A stretch of 64,000 bases of DNA from positions 32,109 to 96,108 of the forward strand of contig KZ111194.1 of assembly GCA_002077045.2 (NCBI GenBank), read 5' to 3'. Under the pieces are notes generated by a model that worked only from the letters and a program-made list of their open reading frames with translations, did not search any database and was not told the DNA's origin. This DNA is from Rachicladosporium sp. CCFEE 5018 (Eukaryota > Ascomycota > Dothideomycetes > Cladosporiales > Cladosporiaceae). A program made the position numbers and the translations under genes. Below, piece by piece: positions 53,923-64,000 of this stretch (position 1 is the first letter of the stretch; each line of letters starts with the position of its first letter).

Positions 53923-54546
53923 ATGGGCTCCGCAACCTCCAAAGCCTCCCGCACAGCCGGCACAGCAGCCCGCCAATACCCCAAGCGCGCCCCAAACACA
54001 TCCCCTCCATCCTCTGGTCCCACCGCCCGCCCTCCCCCCTCCGCAAGCACATCCCGCTCCCCAGCCATCAACAGCGACGCCTCAGACCCCCACTTCTCCA
54101 CCCCACCAACGCAAAATCTCGAAACCTCCGATCCCTCCTTTGCCCGCCAGCTCCGCTCCCTAGGCGCCGTGCAGCCGAACCCAACACTCTCCGAATCCTC
54201 GACCTTCAACCCGCAATTCCCCTCTTCGTCTTCCGCTCCTTCGACTTCTCAGCCCCCTCGCGCTACGAATCCCGCACTCTTGGTACTGGAAGCGCGCGCG
54301 AGATTGCAAGCAGAAGCAGATCGGGAGTTCCTACAAGCCGGAAGAGGGAAGGCGGGGAGACAGTTCCTGGATGCCTACACGATTAGGCAGATACTCGTCA
54401 TGAGAGATGGGCAAGGGAAGAGTGGAGCGGAGATCGAGAAGAAGATGGGGTTGAAAGCTGGGGTTGTGGGGAGGCTTGGGAAGAGGGGCGTGGTGAGCGT
54501 GGTGACTGAGGTTGGGAGGGGAGCGAGGGGGGTAGAGATGGTATGA
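53923..54546 (+). CDS. Small helix-turn-helix-like protein
   Basis: 207 residues with ATG at 53923. It starts MGSATSKAS, a possible N-myristoylation context (Gly2, Ser6). Residues 10-120 are Ser/Pro/Thr-rich and disordered. The folded C-terminal part (about 125-200) contains REFLQAGRGKAGRQFLDAYT, then IRQILVMRDGQGKSGAEIEK and GVVGRLGKRGVV, a pattern like a winged or simple helix-turn-helix. Similar unnamed fungal proteins carry this block. A dense minus-strand open frame overlaps it, but the plus-strand reading has the more protein-like composition. Role unknown. Confidence 0.65.
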   Translation: MGSATSKASRTAGTAARQYPKRAPNTSPPSSGPTARPPPSASTSRSPAINSDASDPHFSTPPTQNLETSDPSFARQLRSLGAVQPNPTLSESSTFNPQFPSSSSAPSTSQPPRATNPALLVLEARARLQAEADREFLQAGRGKAGRQFLDAYTIRQILVMRDGQGKSGAEIEKKMGLKAGVVGRLGKRGVVSVVTEVGRGARGVEMV

Positions 54547-54974
54547 GACGTGCGCCATGGCCAGAATGAAGTCGATTGAGAGCGGTCGTCGATGAAGTAG
54601 GCTTGAAGGGACAGATGGCAGGCCAGGATGCGGCCAATGGCCTCTGCGGCGACGCAAACGAACGCGGTACCGGTGAGACGCGAATGAAGTGGTAGGGATC
54701 ACAAGCGCGTGGTGCCTTGAATGGCGGCGGTAGCACACAAGACCGTGCGTGAGGGGTGCGAAGGGAGCGGTGATGACAGCCCGATGGCGAAAAAGGACCT
54801 TGTGCGAAAGGATCGTGTATATAAGTGTATTTCATGATCACACGAAGTCGATATGGTCACCTAGTAGGACACTAGTGAGATGTATGTACATGCTCGCTAC
54901 CTAGTCACGCGGAAAGTCCGCCTGCAGCGTAATTAGTGCCTGAGAGGAGGTCCGCGCTCATAAGTCACAGCCGC
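54547..54974. other. Convergent intergenic region
   Basis: About 430 bp between two 3' ends. Open frames on the minus strand look like noise. Confidence 0.4.
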
Positions 54975-55315
54975 TCAGCTCGAGACCTGTTGATTGTCGT
55001 CCACCTCGATAACTCTGACTTTCCATTTCCCCATCCGCACGACTATCAGTCCGTCCTGCAAGAAGCTTGCAATGTCCTCCAGCCTCGAGTCGACGCTCAC
55101 AGGCGCGAATGTCAGGCCGTCCTCGTTAGCCGTCTCTACCTTGTTCATGGACGTCGAGGAACTTTCCGAAGACGCGACGTAGACGCCTCCACTCTTGATC
55201 GCTCTCGTAGCTGCGGATACGCTGGGTGCGAGACCAGCTTGATACAAGATCTTGGCCAACGAAGCGTTCTCGATTTGGGAGCGAGCGAGCTTGATGGTCT
55301 CCTGTTGCGTCTCTG
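54975..55315 (-). CDS. Mitochondrial tyrosyl-tRNA synthetase, C-terminal fragment (5' partial at gap)
   Basis: The open frame enters from the gap at 55315 and ends with a stop at 54975, about 113 codons. It reads ETQQETIKLARSQIENASLA, then KILYQAGLAPSVSAATRAIK and SGGVYVASSE, an S4-like RNA-binding domain as found at the C-terminus of bacterial-type and mitochondrial TyrRS (Msy1/CYT-18 family). The end VRMGKWKVRVIEVD matches the closing strand. The catalytic Rossmann domain is lost in the gap. In some fungi this enzyme also helps splice mitochondrial group I introns. Confidence 0.7.
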
Positions 55316-55415
55316 NNNNNNNNNNNNNNNNNNNNNNNNNNNNNNNNNNNNNNNNNNNNNNNNNNNNNNNNNNNNNNNNNNNNNNNNNNNNNNNNNNNNN
55401 NNNNNNNNNNNNNNN
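55316..55415. other. Assembly gap (100 N)
   Basis: Exactly 100 Ns. It removes the 5' part of the TyrRS gene on the left and of the P450 gene on the right, so the missing sequence must be at least 1.5 kb if both genes are intact. Confidence 0.98.
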
Positions 55416-55447
55416 GATGAGGCGTACGGTGCAGACTCTACAGCCTC

Positions 55448-56446
55448 ATGGAGATCTGGTCTCGCGTTATGGAAACCGGCGCGACTCCTCCAGTCGACAT
55501 CTTCCCCTTCCTCCATTACATCCCACAGTCCCTCTTCACCAACTGGCGCTCTCGTGCAACCCACGTCCAACGCGAGATGAACGGCCTCTACGCCGACTTC
55601 CTCACCGATCTCCGCACGCGTCGCGCTGGCAGCGGCTCCCGAGGAAGCCTAATGGACCAGGTACTCGACCAAGTCGAATCCGAGAAGCCGCCTCCAGGTC
55701 TCGAGACCTCCGACCACGCGCTCTGGTTCCTCGGCGGCACCCTGACAGAAGGCGGCAGCGACACCTCCGCTTCGATCCTCACAGCCTTCGTGCAAGCCAT
55801 GGTCGCCAATCCAGCGATCCAAAAGAAAGCACAAGCCCAGATCGACTCTGTCATCGGCCCAGACCGCAGTCCAAATTGGTCCGACTACGCTTCCCTCCCC
55901 TACATAGCTCACATCGTCAAAGAAACAATGCGCTGGCGTCCCGTGACCCCCCTCGCCTTTCCCCACGCTCTAGCGCAAGACGATTGGGTTGATGGCTTTT
56001 TCCTGCCCAAGGGCACGACAGTCATCGTCAACGCGTGGGGAATGCAGCACGATCCCACGCGCTTTGAAGATCCGGAAAAGTTCGATCCTGATCACTTTGA
56101 CGGCGTGAGGAAATTGGCGCCCGAGCTTGCGAACGGGCCGTGGGAGGAACGGGATCATTATGGCTACGGCGCTGGACGGAGGCTGTGTCCTGGGATTCAT
56201 TTGGCGGAGCGAAATCTGTGGCTTGGTATGGCGAAGTTGCTGTGGGCTTACGATATACTACCTGCGCTGGACGCGAAGGGTGACGAAGTGCAAGTTGACA
56301 CCAGCGCGGAGAAGGGGTACTGTGAAGGGTTCCTCGTATGTGCGTATGACTTCCCTGCTCGATTCGAGGTGAGAGGCAAAGCGAGAGAAGCTACGATCAG
56401 ACGGGAGATGGAGGAGGCAAAGAGTGTGTTCGCGAAGTACGAGTAG
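55448..56446 (+). CDS. Cytochrome P450 (5' partial at gap)
   Basis: About 332 C-terminal residues are present, opening at or just before ATG 55448 (this ATG is probably internal; a TGA in the same frame at 55418 may lie in an intron ending at CTACAG). Marks are the I-helix GGSDTS, the K-helix ETMR, the FDPDHF segment and the heme loop YGAGRRLCPG with the Cys ligand (Tyr replaces the usual first Phe). The style is that of CYP families such as OrdA-like monooxygenases. The membrane anchor and B-C loop are missing. Substrate unknown. Its stop is only 2 bp from the stop of the next, opposite gene. Confidence 0.85.
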   Translation: MEIWSRVMETGATPPVDIFPFLHYIPQSLFTNWRSRATHVQREMNGLYADFLTDLRTRRAGSGSRGSLMDQVLDQVESEKPPPGLETSDHALWFLGGTLTEGGSDTSASILTAFVQAMVANPAIQKKAQAQIDSVIGPDRSPNWSDYASLPYIAHIVKETMRWRPVTPLAFPHALAQDDWVDGFFLPKGTTVIVNAWGMQHDPTRFEDPEKFDPDHFDGVRKLAPELANGPWEERDHYGYGAGRRLCPGIHLAERNLWLGMAKLLWAYDILPALDAKGDEVQVDTSAEKGYCEGFLVCAYDFPARFEVRGKAREATIRREMEEAKSVFAKYE

Positions 56447-56448
56447 GC

Positions 56449-57702
56449 TCAAGTCTGTCTTTCACTCAATGCCACGACCCGCTTGAAAACATCTCGCAAA
56501 GCGCCCATCTTGTAATCCAAGATCAGACTATCATGATCCGCTTTCTCGTACGTTCTCGACTCGAAATCGACATTTCGAGCGACTCCCTCGCTCCGCCAAC
56601 ACTTCTCAAAGAACTCTTGGCCCTGCTTGCCGATCATCACGTCTGAGCCAGCGAAGAATCCATCGACTTTCAACTTTGCCTGGTCTCGGAGCTCGCCTTC
56701 TCGCTCGCCGATCTTGGTGATGCAGGCAGCGTAGTCCGCTGCATCGCCCCAGTCCGCGTCTTCGCATTTCCGAAGACAGAGCTTCGCTTCCTCGTTCGCG
56801 CCAACGATGCTCTCGGCACTCATGTACTTCATCGACAGATCTGCGATGTGCTTCGCGGTCTCCTTGTCAACTCCATACCGTTCCTCTGGCGTCGTAGAGC
56901 TGGACGCCGAGTCTCCGGCATTCGTACCGAACGGCGAGGTAAGGAAGCTTGCTGAGGCTGAGAGTGCACCGCCGGACCAGGAGGTTGCGGGCATGATCTT
57001 GGTGTTCATGAGACCTGCGACTGTGGACCAGGAGTCTACCATGCTGGTGGGGATGTGGGAGGCGATGTTGGGGAGGGTGGCACCGGAGTCTGTCATGGGA
57101 ACGTAGGCGGCTGGTTTGCAGATCAGTGGGATTCAGGCGAGAAGAGAAATCATGAAGAGAGATGACGCACCCATGAATGCTACGTAGGGGGTTTTAGGGT
57201 CGAGGAGCGAGCGATGGCGCAGAAGGGTGTTGAGCGTGTAGATTCCTCCGGCTGAGTGGGTCATGAGGGAAACGTGCTTGAGTCCGAGGCGTTGTAGCAA
57301 TTCCGGCACAGTCTCGAGCCAGACTGCCATTCGTATATCGATGCTTACTGGCGTTGAGCCGCCGAATCCTGGTCTACTATTGTTAATGATTCGTTCGTCT
57401 GCATACTTTGACGTCAAGCCATACCTGTCCACGCAGATCACTCGTACACCGCACTCGCTCGCCAATGCATCGAACTCCACAGCCCCGTAGCGCGTTCCAA
57501 ACATGGGCCCAATATGGAGAATCGCTGGTAATGAGGCTTCTTCGAAGTTTGAGGTTGTCGAGAATGTCACGCGGAGCTTTGGGTGCTGTGCGGTCTCGGG
57601 AAGCCAGAGGAGCTGGTGGAGGCCGTGTCTGCAGAGCAGGCGGATCGCTGCATCTTGTGGATTGCTCGTCTGCGTTGTGGTCGAAGTGGTCGAGTTAGCC
57701 AT
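56449..57702 (-). CDS. Alpha/beta hydrolase, two exons
   Basis: Exon 1 57702-57171 and exon 2 57110-56449 (intron 60 nt, GTGCGT...ACCAG) give 397 residues. The N-terminal half shows the hydrolase pattern: strand AILHIGPMFGTRYGAVEFDA, then VDRYGLTSKY, then MTHSAGGIYTL with the nucleophile Ser in HSAGG. The C-terminal half holds FFAGSDVMIGKQG (Asp position) and KADHDSLILDYK (His position). No signal peptide. Substrate unknown; similar fungal proteins are annotated only as hydrolases. It overlaps its 3' flank with the P450. Confidence 0.8.
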
Positions 57703-57995
57703 CTTGCCGAGATATCCGTAGAAATCTCAACACGCTGTAGCTTGGATGATTGTTTATATCTGTCAATTGCGACCTGAACCACAATCTATGCAGCTGGGCA
57801 GCGTCCAGCGAGCCGGATAGGTAGCGGCACGTGAGAGGCACAGCTCTGCTCTATCCTTGGAGTGCCAGTATGGCTGCGGCCATGCACAAGTGGCACGACT
57901 ACCTAGTGGAATACTATATCAATCAGGCACCTGAGATAAGCTTGAGCTGCAGCAGATCAGGAACGAGCTTATGCTGAACGAGCTGGATATCCCAC
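57703..57995. promoter_or_regulatory. Divergent promoter region, hydrolase / ADAL deaminase
   Basis: 293 bp between start codons, AT-richer, without a recognised element. Confidence 0.4.
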
Positions 57996-59063
57996 ATGGA
58001 CCTCCCAGTAGACCACGCATTCTGCCATCGGCTACCAAAGGCTGAGCTACACGCCCATCTTTCTGGCAGTGTCAGCCGCGAGACCCTCCACGCCATCTGG
58101 CAAGGCAAGCAAGCAAAGCAGCAATGTCTCGATCTCGAAGACCCCAGTCTCGCCCTAAAACCGGCTGGCGATTACCCAACCGTGCTGTCATTCTTCCGTA
58201 TCTTCAATAAATACATCTATCGCCTCCTCGATGATGCAGAAAGCATAGTTGATGCCACCATGTCTGTACTGGAAGACTTCCGAATAGACGGAGTCAAATA
58301 CCTCGAGCTACGGACGACGCCTAGAGCCATCCCTGGGCAAGGCATAGACTATGCTGGATATGTCCATCTCGTGCGGCAGGCTATCGAAGGTTGGAACCTC
58401 TCTCGCTATTTCCACAATGCCCACGCATATGAACTCGAGGCACATCTGATACTGTCTGTCGACCGGTCAATGACGCTCGAGCAAGCGATGGAAGTTGTGG
58501 ATGTCGCCATTGCCAATCAAGACCCCTTGGAAGCCGGCTGCGCATCGCGAGTCCTTGGTGTGGACCTCTGTGGTAATCCATCCGTCACGCCGATCTCTCA
58601 TCTGGCGCCCGCGTTCCGTCGTGCCAAAGATGCGGGACTGAACATTACAGTCCACTTCGCTGAAACGCCTACCTCCGCAACAGACGCCAAGCTCGAGGAG
58701 CTGCTCTCATGGTGGCCGTCTCGGCTTGGCCATGCTATACACGTCCCTCCGCACTTGGTCGAAGTCATCAAGACCAAAGACATAGCGCTGGAGCTATGCC
58801 TCAGCTGCAATGTACGCTCGAAGCTCACAGAGGGTGGCTTTGCGGATCCTCACTTTGGCATGTGGCGCGACAGTAGGTGTAAGGTCGCCTTAGGGACTGA
58901 TGATGTTGGCGTCTTCGAAAGTGCTCTTTCAAACGAGTACTTACTTGCAGCCGAACACTTTGGGCTGAGCAAAGGTGAAGTGGTAGGACTGGCCAGGAAG
59001 GCTATAAGTGCTGCCTGGGCTGGTAAGGAGAGGATGACGAAGCTGCTCGACGAGTTCTCGTGA
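57996..59063 (+). CDS. Adenosine deaminase-like protein (ADAL/MAPDA type)
   Basis: One exon, 355 residues, the usual length. LPKAELHAHLSGS supplies the HxH zinc ligands, followed by VDLCGNP, HFAETP (His and catalytic-type Glu), RLGHAIH and LGTDDVGVF with the last zinc Asp. The shorter size and the HLSGS motif place it nearer the ADAL group (N6-methyl-AMP deaminases in plants and animals) than classical adenosine deaminases; the exact substrate is inferred. Cytosolic, purine salvage or clearance of modified nucleotides. It converges on the amidase gene. Confidence 0.88.
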   Translation: MDLPVDHAFCHRLPKAELHAHLSGSVSRETLHAIWQGKQAKQQCLDLEDPSLALKPAGDYPTVLSFFRIFNKYIYRLLDDAESIVDATMSVLEDFRIDGVKYLELRTTPRAIPGQGIDYAGYVHLVRQAIEGWNLSRYFHNAHAYELEAHLILSVDRSMTLEQAMEVVDVAIANQDPLEAGCASRVLGVDLCGNPSVTPISHLAPAFRRAKDAGLNITVHFAETPTSATDAKLEELLSWWPSRLGHAIHVPPHLVEVIKTKDIALELCLSCNVRSKLTEGGFADPHFGMWRDSRCKVALGTDDVGVFESALSNEYLLAAEHFGLSKGEVVGLARKAISAAWAGKERMTKLLDEFS

Positions 59064-59411
59064 AGTGACCGGGTGTATCGTCGAGGTCGTCAACGATCTG
59101 TGTGTATCTCCGCTCTTTGACATCATTGTAACGCTAAGACTGGACAATAGCATCGTACCTTGGGAGGGGCACCCAGTAGTCCAGACGGCAGTATGGATGT
59201 AATTCATCAAGGTATCTCTATATCATTACGTTTCCATCATTTCCTCCTTACTAGTCAACCCCTCACCTTTCTCCTCCTTCATCTCATCCCACCAACCCAT
59301 CCGAACCGGCGTGCCCCTCTCCCTCAACTCCCTCGGCCGCCTCTCAAACTCCTCACACCTCTCAACCCAAGCCCTCGTGCAAAGCCTCTCCTCCTCTTCA
59401 GGACCATCTAG
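59064..59411. other. Convergent intergenic region
   Basis: About 350 bp between two 3' ends; C/T-rich on the plus strand from 59225. Nothing else seen. Confidence 0.4.
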
Positions 59412-61120
59412 TCAATTAACAAAATCCCCCAACTCCAAATTCGGCACAATATATGGCTGCACCTCGTTGCGATGCATAGTCCGCTGCTCGTACGCGTACG
59501 CGAAACCCAGCAGCTCTGCTTCGCTGAACTTCGCGCCCATGAAACTCAGTCCGAAGGGGACGTTGGGTCCGCTGGAGACGAGCGTTCGGCGGCGGTTCAT
59601 GGTTACGGTCCAGTTCGCTGGGTAGAAACCCATTGGTACTGTGACGACTGAGCTGCCGACGAGCGCTGGGATGGAAGGAGAGAGTTGCGTGGGGAGAAGG
59701 ACGGCGGAGGTGTTTGTTCGTTCTAGCGCGCCTAGGATTCCGCCTTCGCCGCCGAAGTACAGGTTGGCTTGGTACGCGGCCCAGAAGCGAGGGTCGGTGT
59801 TGTCCCATCCTTGCGTCAGCGCTCCCTGTGGCCCGTCCCAGACGGCGGTGTCGCGGTCTGGGTAGTCCTCCGCTGGGAAGCGGTGCGTGAAAGCGTTGAC
59901 TGATGCGAGGTCGGTAACGTTGTTGGGATTGTAGTCGAGCTCTGAGAGGTAAGTTTTCAAGTTCGCGAGGAAGTCTGCGTTGAGCACCAAGGTTTCGTTG
60001 TTGTCCGTTTGCCAAGCTTCGAAAGCAGTGAAGTTCGCGTCTACGATTGTGGCACCGGCTGCCTTGATCTGCGCTACTGCTTCGTCGAAGGCCGCAATAA
60101 CAGGGGCGTCAGTGTACTTCGCCCAGATCTCGAGGACGTTACGGGCAACACCAATGCGCGCGCCGCGGAAGGACTCGTAGTTCAGAGCTGCAAGGTAGTC
60201 GGGTACGGTGCCGTTATTGGGGATCGCGGAGGTGTAGTTGTCGTTGGGATCTGGGCCTGCAATCGTCTGAAGGAGGTACGCGGCGTCTTTGACGCTACGA
60301 GCCATTGGTCCGACAGTATCCTGGTGCTCTGAGATCGGAATGACGAGATACCTCGAGGTCAGCCCAACAGTGGGCTTAATGCCGACAAGGTTATTGACAT
60401 CTGAAGGACTTAGAATGCTGCCGCTGGTCTCCGAGCCAAGTGTAGCGAGTGCGAGACCAATGCTGCTGGCCACACCGGAGCCGGACGAGCTTCCGCTAGG
60501 ATCTTGGCCGGGGTAGTATGCTGCTGTTACCTGCCCGCCGTACGCTGACCAACCGTTTGTGCTGTTGCTTGAGCGGTAGTTTGCCCATTGTGAGAGATTC
60601 GTCTTGCCGAGTATGACTACACCAGCTGCTCGGAGCTTCTTTGCTAGCGTGCTGTCCGGCTGTTTTGCGCCATAGAGAGCGAAGGATCCAGCTGTGTTGT
60701 TCATCTTATCGCCTGCTTTGCTGTCAGCTGCGTATCCGCTTCTCTACCTGCCTGCAGCATCTTACCAGTAGCGATATTGTTCTTGATCAAGATCGGGATC
60801 CCATGCAACGGCCCCAGGATCGTGCCGTTGGCCCTCAGCCCATCCGCTGTCGCAGCGATCGCCAAAGCATCCGGATTGAGCTCTGTGACCGCATGAAGCG
60901 TGCTGTTGACCTCGATGATCCGCGCTGTGTACGCCTTGACCAAGTCTACGGACGTGAAGAGACCGCTCTCGAGTCCAGCCACAAGCTCTTCCAAGTCCAC
61001 ATCGAGCAGGCTGGGGAACTGCTTGCCCTTGATCAATGTCCCAGTATATGGCGGGATTGTCAGAGCTGTGACAGTCGTAATGGCGCCGAGAAGGGCGACT
61101 GGAAGGAAGGAAAGACGCAT
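59412..61120 (-). CDS. Secreted amidase-signature enzyme, two exons
   Basis: Exon 1 61120-60766 and exon 2 60712-59412 (53-nt intron, GTAAGA...AGCAG) give 551 residues. MRLSFLPVALLGAITTVTA is a signal peptide. The amidase signature is complete: catalytic Lys in ILIKNNIAT, first Ser in the GSSSGSG loop, and nucleophile Ser in GSETSGSI. Several NxS/T sites are present. Such enzymes hydrolyse carbon-nitrogen amide bonds; the substrate is not evident. Family length is normal. Confidence 0.88.
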
Positions 61121-61657
61121 GGCTGCTGGATTACTCTTTCGACAATGGTAGAGGCCGTAAGTAATCAAGAGATGACAAGAAAGAAGCAGACTTCGCGAAC
61201 CTACATGTAAAGTCCCCGTCCTCCCAAGGCTGATCCACGCGCTCTCCAAGCCGTAGAGATAAGGCCTCAAGCCGCCATCCACCTTGATGGTGGAATCGGT
61301 GGAATGTCAAGCTCCATCATCACCAGCAAAGGAAGGTCTTTACTCACCCAGCTCCCCAGACTCGGTACCTGCATAACGGCAGTGAGCTCCATAGATTGTG
61401 CGCTCGGCGCGAGGTTCATGACGCACATTTGGAGATTTTAGAGTGTGGATCTCGAGGTTTGAACGGGTGCGCTAGTGCGTTTGAGGAAGGAGGCTGAAGA
61501 AGCATAAGAGTGCCCAGTCATGCCATTGAGAGATCAAGATCTGCGCGCTCGGTTGATCCGTTATGTGATACGATCGATACACTCAAGTCGGGGATCCCGC
61601 AAACCATCCAACGCCCTGCTAAAGTACTACTGAAACCACATTCCTTCCTCTTCCTTC
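61121..61657. other. Intergenic region
   Basis: About 540 bp upstream of the amidase and downstream of Cac2. No feature supported. Confidence 0.4.
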
Positions 61658-63951
61658 TCACTTCCTCTCCTCACCCGGTTCCCCAACAAGCGTAGGCGCA
61701 ATCCTCCTCCTCTTGTCCTTCCCTGTTCCCTCCTCTTCCGAAACCTCCGACGTGACACTCCCCCTCTTGACACCAGCAACCACGTTACCGGACGTGACTC
61801 CGCTGTAGCCAGACCCAGGTGTCTGTGGCGGCGTATACAGCGGCACGCCTCCAATGCTGCCAGCTGCAGTCATCGATGGCACACTGCTCATGGACGGCGT
61901 CGGGTTGTTCATGACATGTTGTGGATTCTGATCTGGTGGGTGCGCGAAACTGGACTGCGTCGTCATGCTTGAAGCTGATACGCTTCTCGCTGGAGATGCA
62001 GGTCGTCCTGATTGCGTGAATGGTGAGGGCGATGGATTTGGTGGTGGCGGTAGAGCTGTGTTGGCCGACGGAACGGATGAAGGTGGTTTAGGAATCGATG
62101 GTAGAATCGACGCTGTCGCTGTCGTGGGCGTTGCCTGAGGTGTGGAGACTGCCGATTGACTTGCGCGTGGTATGTTGATTGGTGTCGGTGTTGCGCGTGT
62201 ATTGCCGATTTGCGGATGGGGGTGCACCGTACCTAACTCGCCGGGCGCAAAGGTGAGTGCGGAGCAGAACCCATCCGAAGATGTCAAAAGTAAGGTCAGT
62301 CCATCGCTTGACCATGTAAGGTCTGTAAAGGTTGCGTAGTGCAGGTTGCTAACCACACACAAAGGCTTGGTCTGCTGAGTGTCATAGACGTGGACGGCAT
62401 CTTGCGTTGCCACGGCGTAGACGACTCGGTATGGCAGACCAAATGCTGGCACGGGCCCCGCTGGTGTCGATGGCGTTGTCGGGCTCGGCTCGATATCAAC
62501 GTTACATGGAGATGCCATGGTGGCGATGCTCAGTGATGGTGACGGTGCGCTTGTCAATGGTGGAGGGTCCATTGGTGCGTGTGAGGTGGGAGGCTTTGTC
62601 AACATTGCTGGTTCTGGTAACGGAGGAATGTCTTCGGCGGCTTTGGTGTCGATAGTGATCTCTTTGGTGTCGGTGTTCGCAGTACGCAATGCATAGAAGA
62701 CCGGAGAGCACTTTACAGCTATTGAGGGCTTCTTGTGACCTGGGAGATGGGCAACAGGAGGCTGGGCATGCAGTCAGTATTGATGGAAGTCAGTCATGAT
62801 CGCAACCGACAGACGTACCTTATTGAGTCCCGCTCGACTATAGATATACACCGTGTTCAGTATCTCATCCTCAGACCGGTCGCCACCCGATGCACTTGCT
62901 GTTTTATACTGCCCAGCCGGCGTGAAGAGTAGACTGCCATCAGGCGCGAATGTCAGCCGTCGGAAAAATGACGTGAAGGTCTCATTAGCGTAGATGTTGG
63001 TATTCCGGAAGCCCATGCCTAAGCCGCCGGACAGACTGGGCGACGCAGAGGGCATGACAGCAGGTAATGGCATGGTTGATGGACTTGGGGACACAGATCG
63101 CCTCATCGAGTTGCCCATCTGCGAGCCGAAAGACGATCGTCTGCTGTGGGAGGTTGGTGGTGGGTTCATTGGCACGGAGAGTGCTTGCGCTTGTGGTGTA
63201 CCAGGCGCGGACGGAACAGGTGATCCCATCGACTCCTGGACGAAAGATGCTCTGTGGTTGCTGCTAGAGGCGAAGTCGGGAGGTGCCGGGCTGTTGGAAG
63301 AGATGCGTCGGGCTGGCAAGTCCATCTTCGAGACTTTGTTGTAGGCATGTGCGTCGAGCGAGAATTGGCCATCCTTCGTCTTGAGAGCATAGATGTGCAC
63401 TGATCGATCAGAAGACTGCGTAGCAATATACTCGTTCATCGGATCCCAAGCCACGCCTTGTACGTAGTGGTTGTGCTCGGCGATCTGCCGTACCGTTTGG
63501 CCTGCAATATGTTAGCGCAAGTTGCTGGCATAGGCAACCTCTGCGCTTACCGTTCGTCGCGTTGTAGATCCTTGCAACATTGTCCATACTACCAGACAAG
63601 AAGAATTGTCCATCTGGCGACCAAGCCAAGTCGTATATCTCCGACCCTGTGCTTGACCGACACATCGTCTTGACTCGCCACGACTCGAGGTCTTCCTGTC
63701 CATCCTCGCCGAAGCTCTTTTGATATGCTGCATTCTCTGTTGGAACCCACAGCAGCACGTTGCCGTCATCTCCGGCTGAAGCTAGTGTCTCGCCTGTGGA
63801 GGTCAGTGAATGCGTAATCTAGCATGAGGTAGCAAGTCGGCAATCTACCTCGCGGGCACCATCGGACCACGTTGACAGCCTGTGTGTGCTTTGCCAAGGT
63901 CGAAAGGTATGTGACTTTCCGCTCCTCGCCTTGAGCCTCGATCCTCCACAG
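61658..63951 (-). CDS. CAC2: Chromatin assembly factor 1 subunit B (Cac2/p60), 5' partial
   Basis: Four exons are visible: 63951-63849, 63793-63551, 63501-62819 and 62761-61658, 710 residues. The start lies beyond the right edge; the intron entering 63952 must reach past 64000. WD40 repeats include LWRIEAQGEE, TQAVNVVRWCPRGETLASAG, YDLAWSPDGQFFLSGSMDN, HNHYVQGVAWDPMNEYIAT and RLTFAPDGSLLFTPAG; after an inserted Ser/Pro-rich loop come SIAVKCSPVFYAL, YRVVYAVATQDAVHVYDTQ and LTWSSDGLTLLLTSSDGFCS. This is the p60/Cac2 pattern. CAF-1 deposits H3-H4 behind replication forks. The C-terminal ~200 residues are Ser/Thr/Pro-rich with a basic end. Confidence 0.88.
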
Positions 63952-64000
63952 CTAAGACAAGTCAGTGAGGTGCAACCGAAACTACCTCTTCTTGCAGCCA

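Noticed and set aside
53658..54209. Minus-strand open frame of 183 codons
   Set aside because: It overlaps the plus-strand HTH-like gene, has poor composition and no conserved features.
63952..64000. A 34-nt intron with donor at 63985 and an exon at 63986-64000
   Set aside because: This is shorter than any other intron here; the true donor is more likely beyond the window.
1..64000. CRISPR arrays, rRNA genes and transposons
   Set aside because: No spaced repeats, rRNA segments, terminal repeats or transposase-like frames were found.

Overview
The window is nuclear DNA of a filamentous or yeast-like ascomycete. Genes are dense, on both strands, and interrupted by very short introns (about 49-57 nt, once 104 nt) with GTRAGT-like donors and CTAAC/CTGAC branch sites. 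The gene set (Ral2-like kelch/BTB, KMT6, Spc7/KNL1, SUR7 family, Cac2) is typical of Pezizomycotina. Gene style and the presence of near-identical yet partly divergent gene blocks suggest a Dothideomycete, possibly a duplicated or hybrid genome such as the black yeast Hortaea. That placement is inference. Two runs of exactly 100 N (12253-12352 and 55316-55415) are assembly gaps of unknown true size.

Region 1 (1-26290) is a four-gene block present twice in direct orientation, 1-12252 and 12353-24601. The order is kelch/BTB (+), KMT6 H3K27 methyltransferase (-), ribosomal protein uS17/RPS11 (-) and the kinetochore scaffold Spc7 (+). Both copies begin at the same base, next to a gap or the window edge. 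Copy A of Spc7 is cut by the gap; only copy B runs to its end. Divergence is a mosaic: the first ~700 bp are identical, most of the unit differs at about 1-2%, and an island at about 1732-3900 differs far more. This is either a real tandem duplication or two haplotypes/homeologs laid end to end by scaffolding.

Region 2 (26.4-38.3 kb) holds a short-chain dehydrogenase, a ZIP zinc transporter, a TDP2-like nuclease-fold gene with a one-base frameshift, a large conserved-looking unknown protein, an RBR-type ubiquitin ligase with an in-frame TAG, and an unknown gene with two in-frame stops. Three of these six genes are broken, which would suit relaxed selection on redundant copies.

Region 3 (38.3-49.8 kb) holds a minisatellite, a tRNA-Val(UAC) gene, a secreted Ser/Thr-rich protein, a SUR7-family membrane protein, a patatin-type lipase and a KHA1-like K+/H+ antiporter. 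The tRNA gene is the most unusual object here. Besides a normal anticodon-loop intron it has a 51-nt insertion in the D arm that looks exactly like the local spliceosomal introns.

Region 4 (49.8-64 kb) holds a GH92 mannosidase, a small helix-turn-helix-like protein, the C-terminus of a mitochondrial tyrosyl-tRNA synthetase, a 5'-truncated cytochrome P450, an alpha/beta hydrolase, an ADAL-type deaminase, a secreted amidase and most of the CAF-1 subunit Cac2, which leaves the window on the right. Most genes are unlinked housekeeping functions; no biosynthetic cluster is evident.
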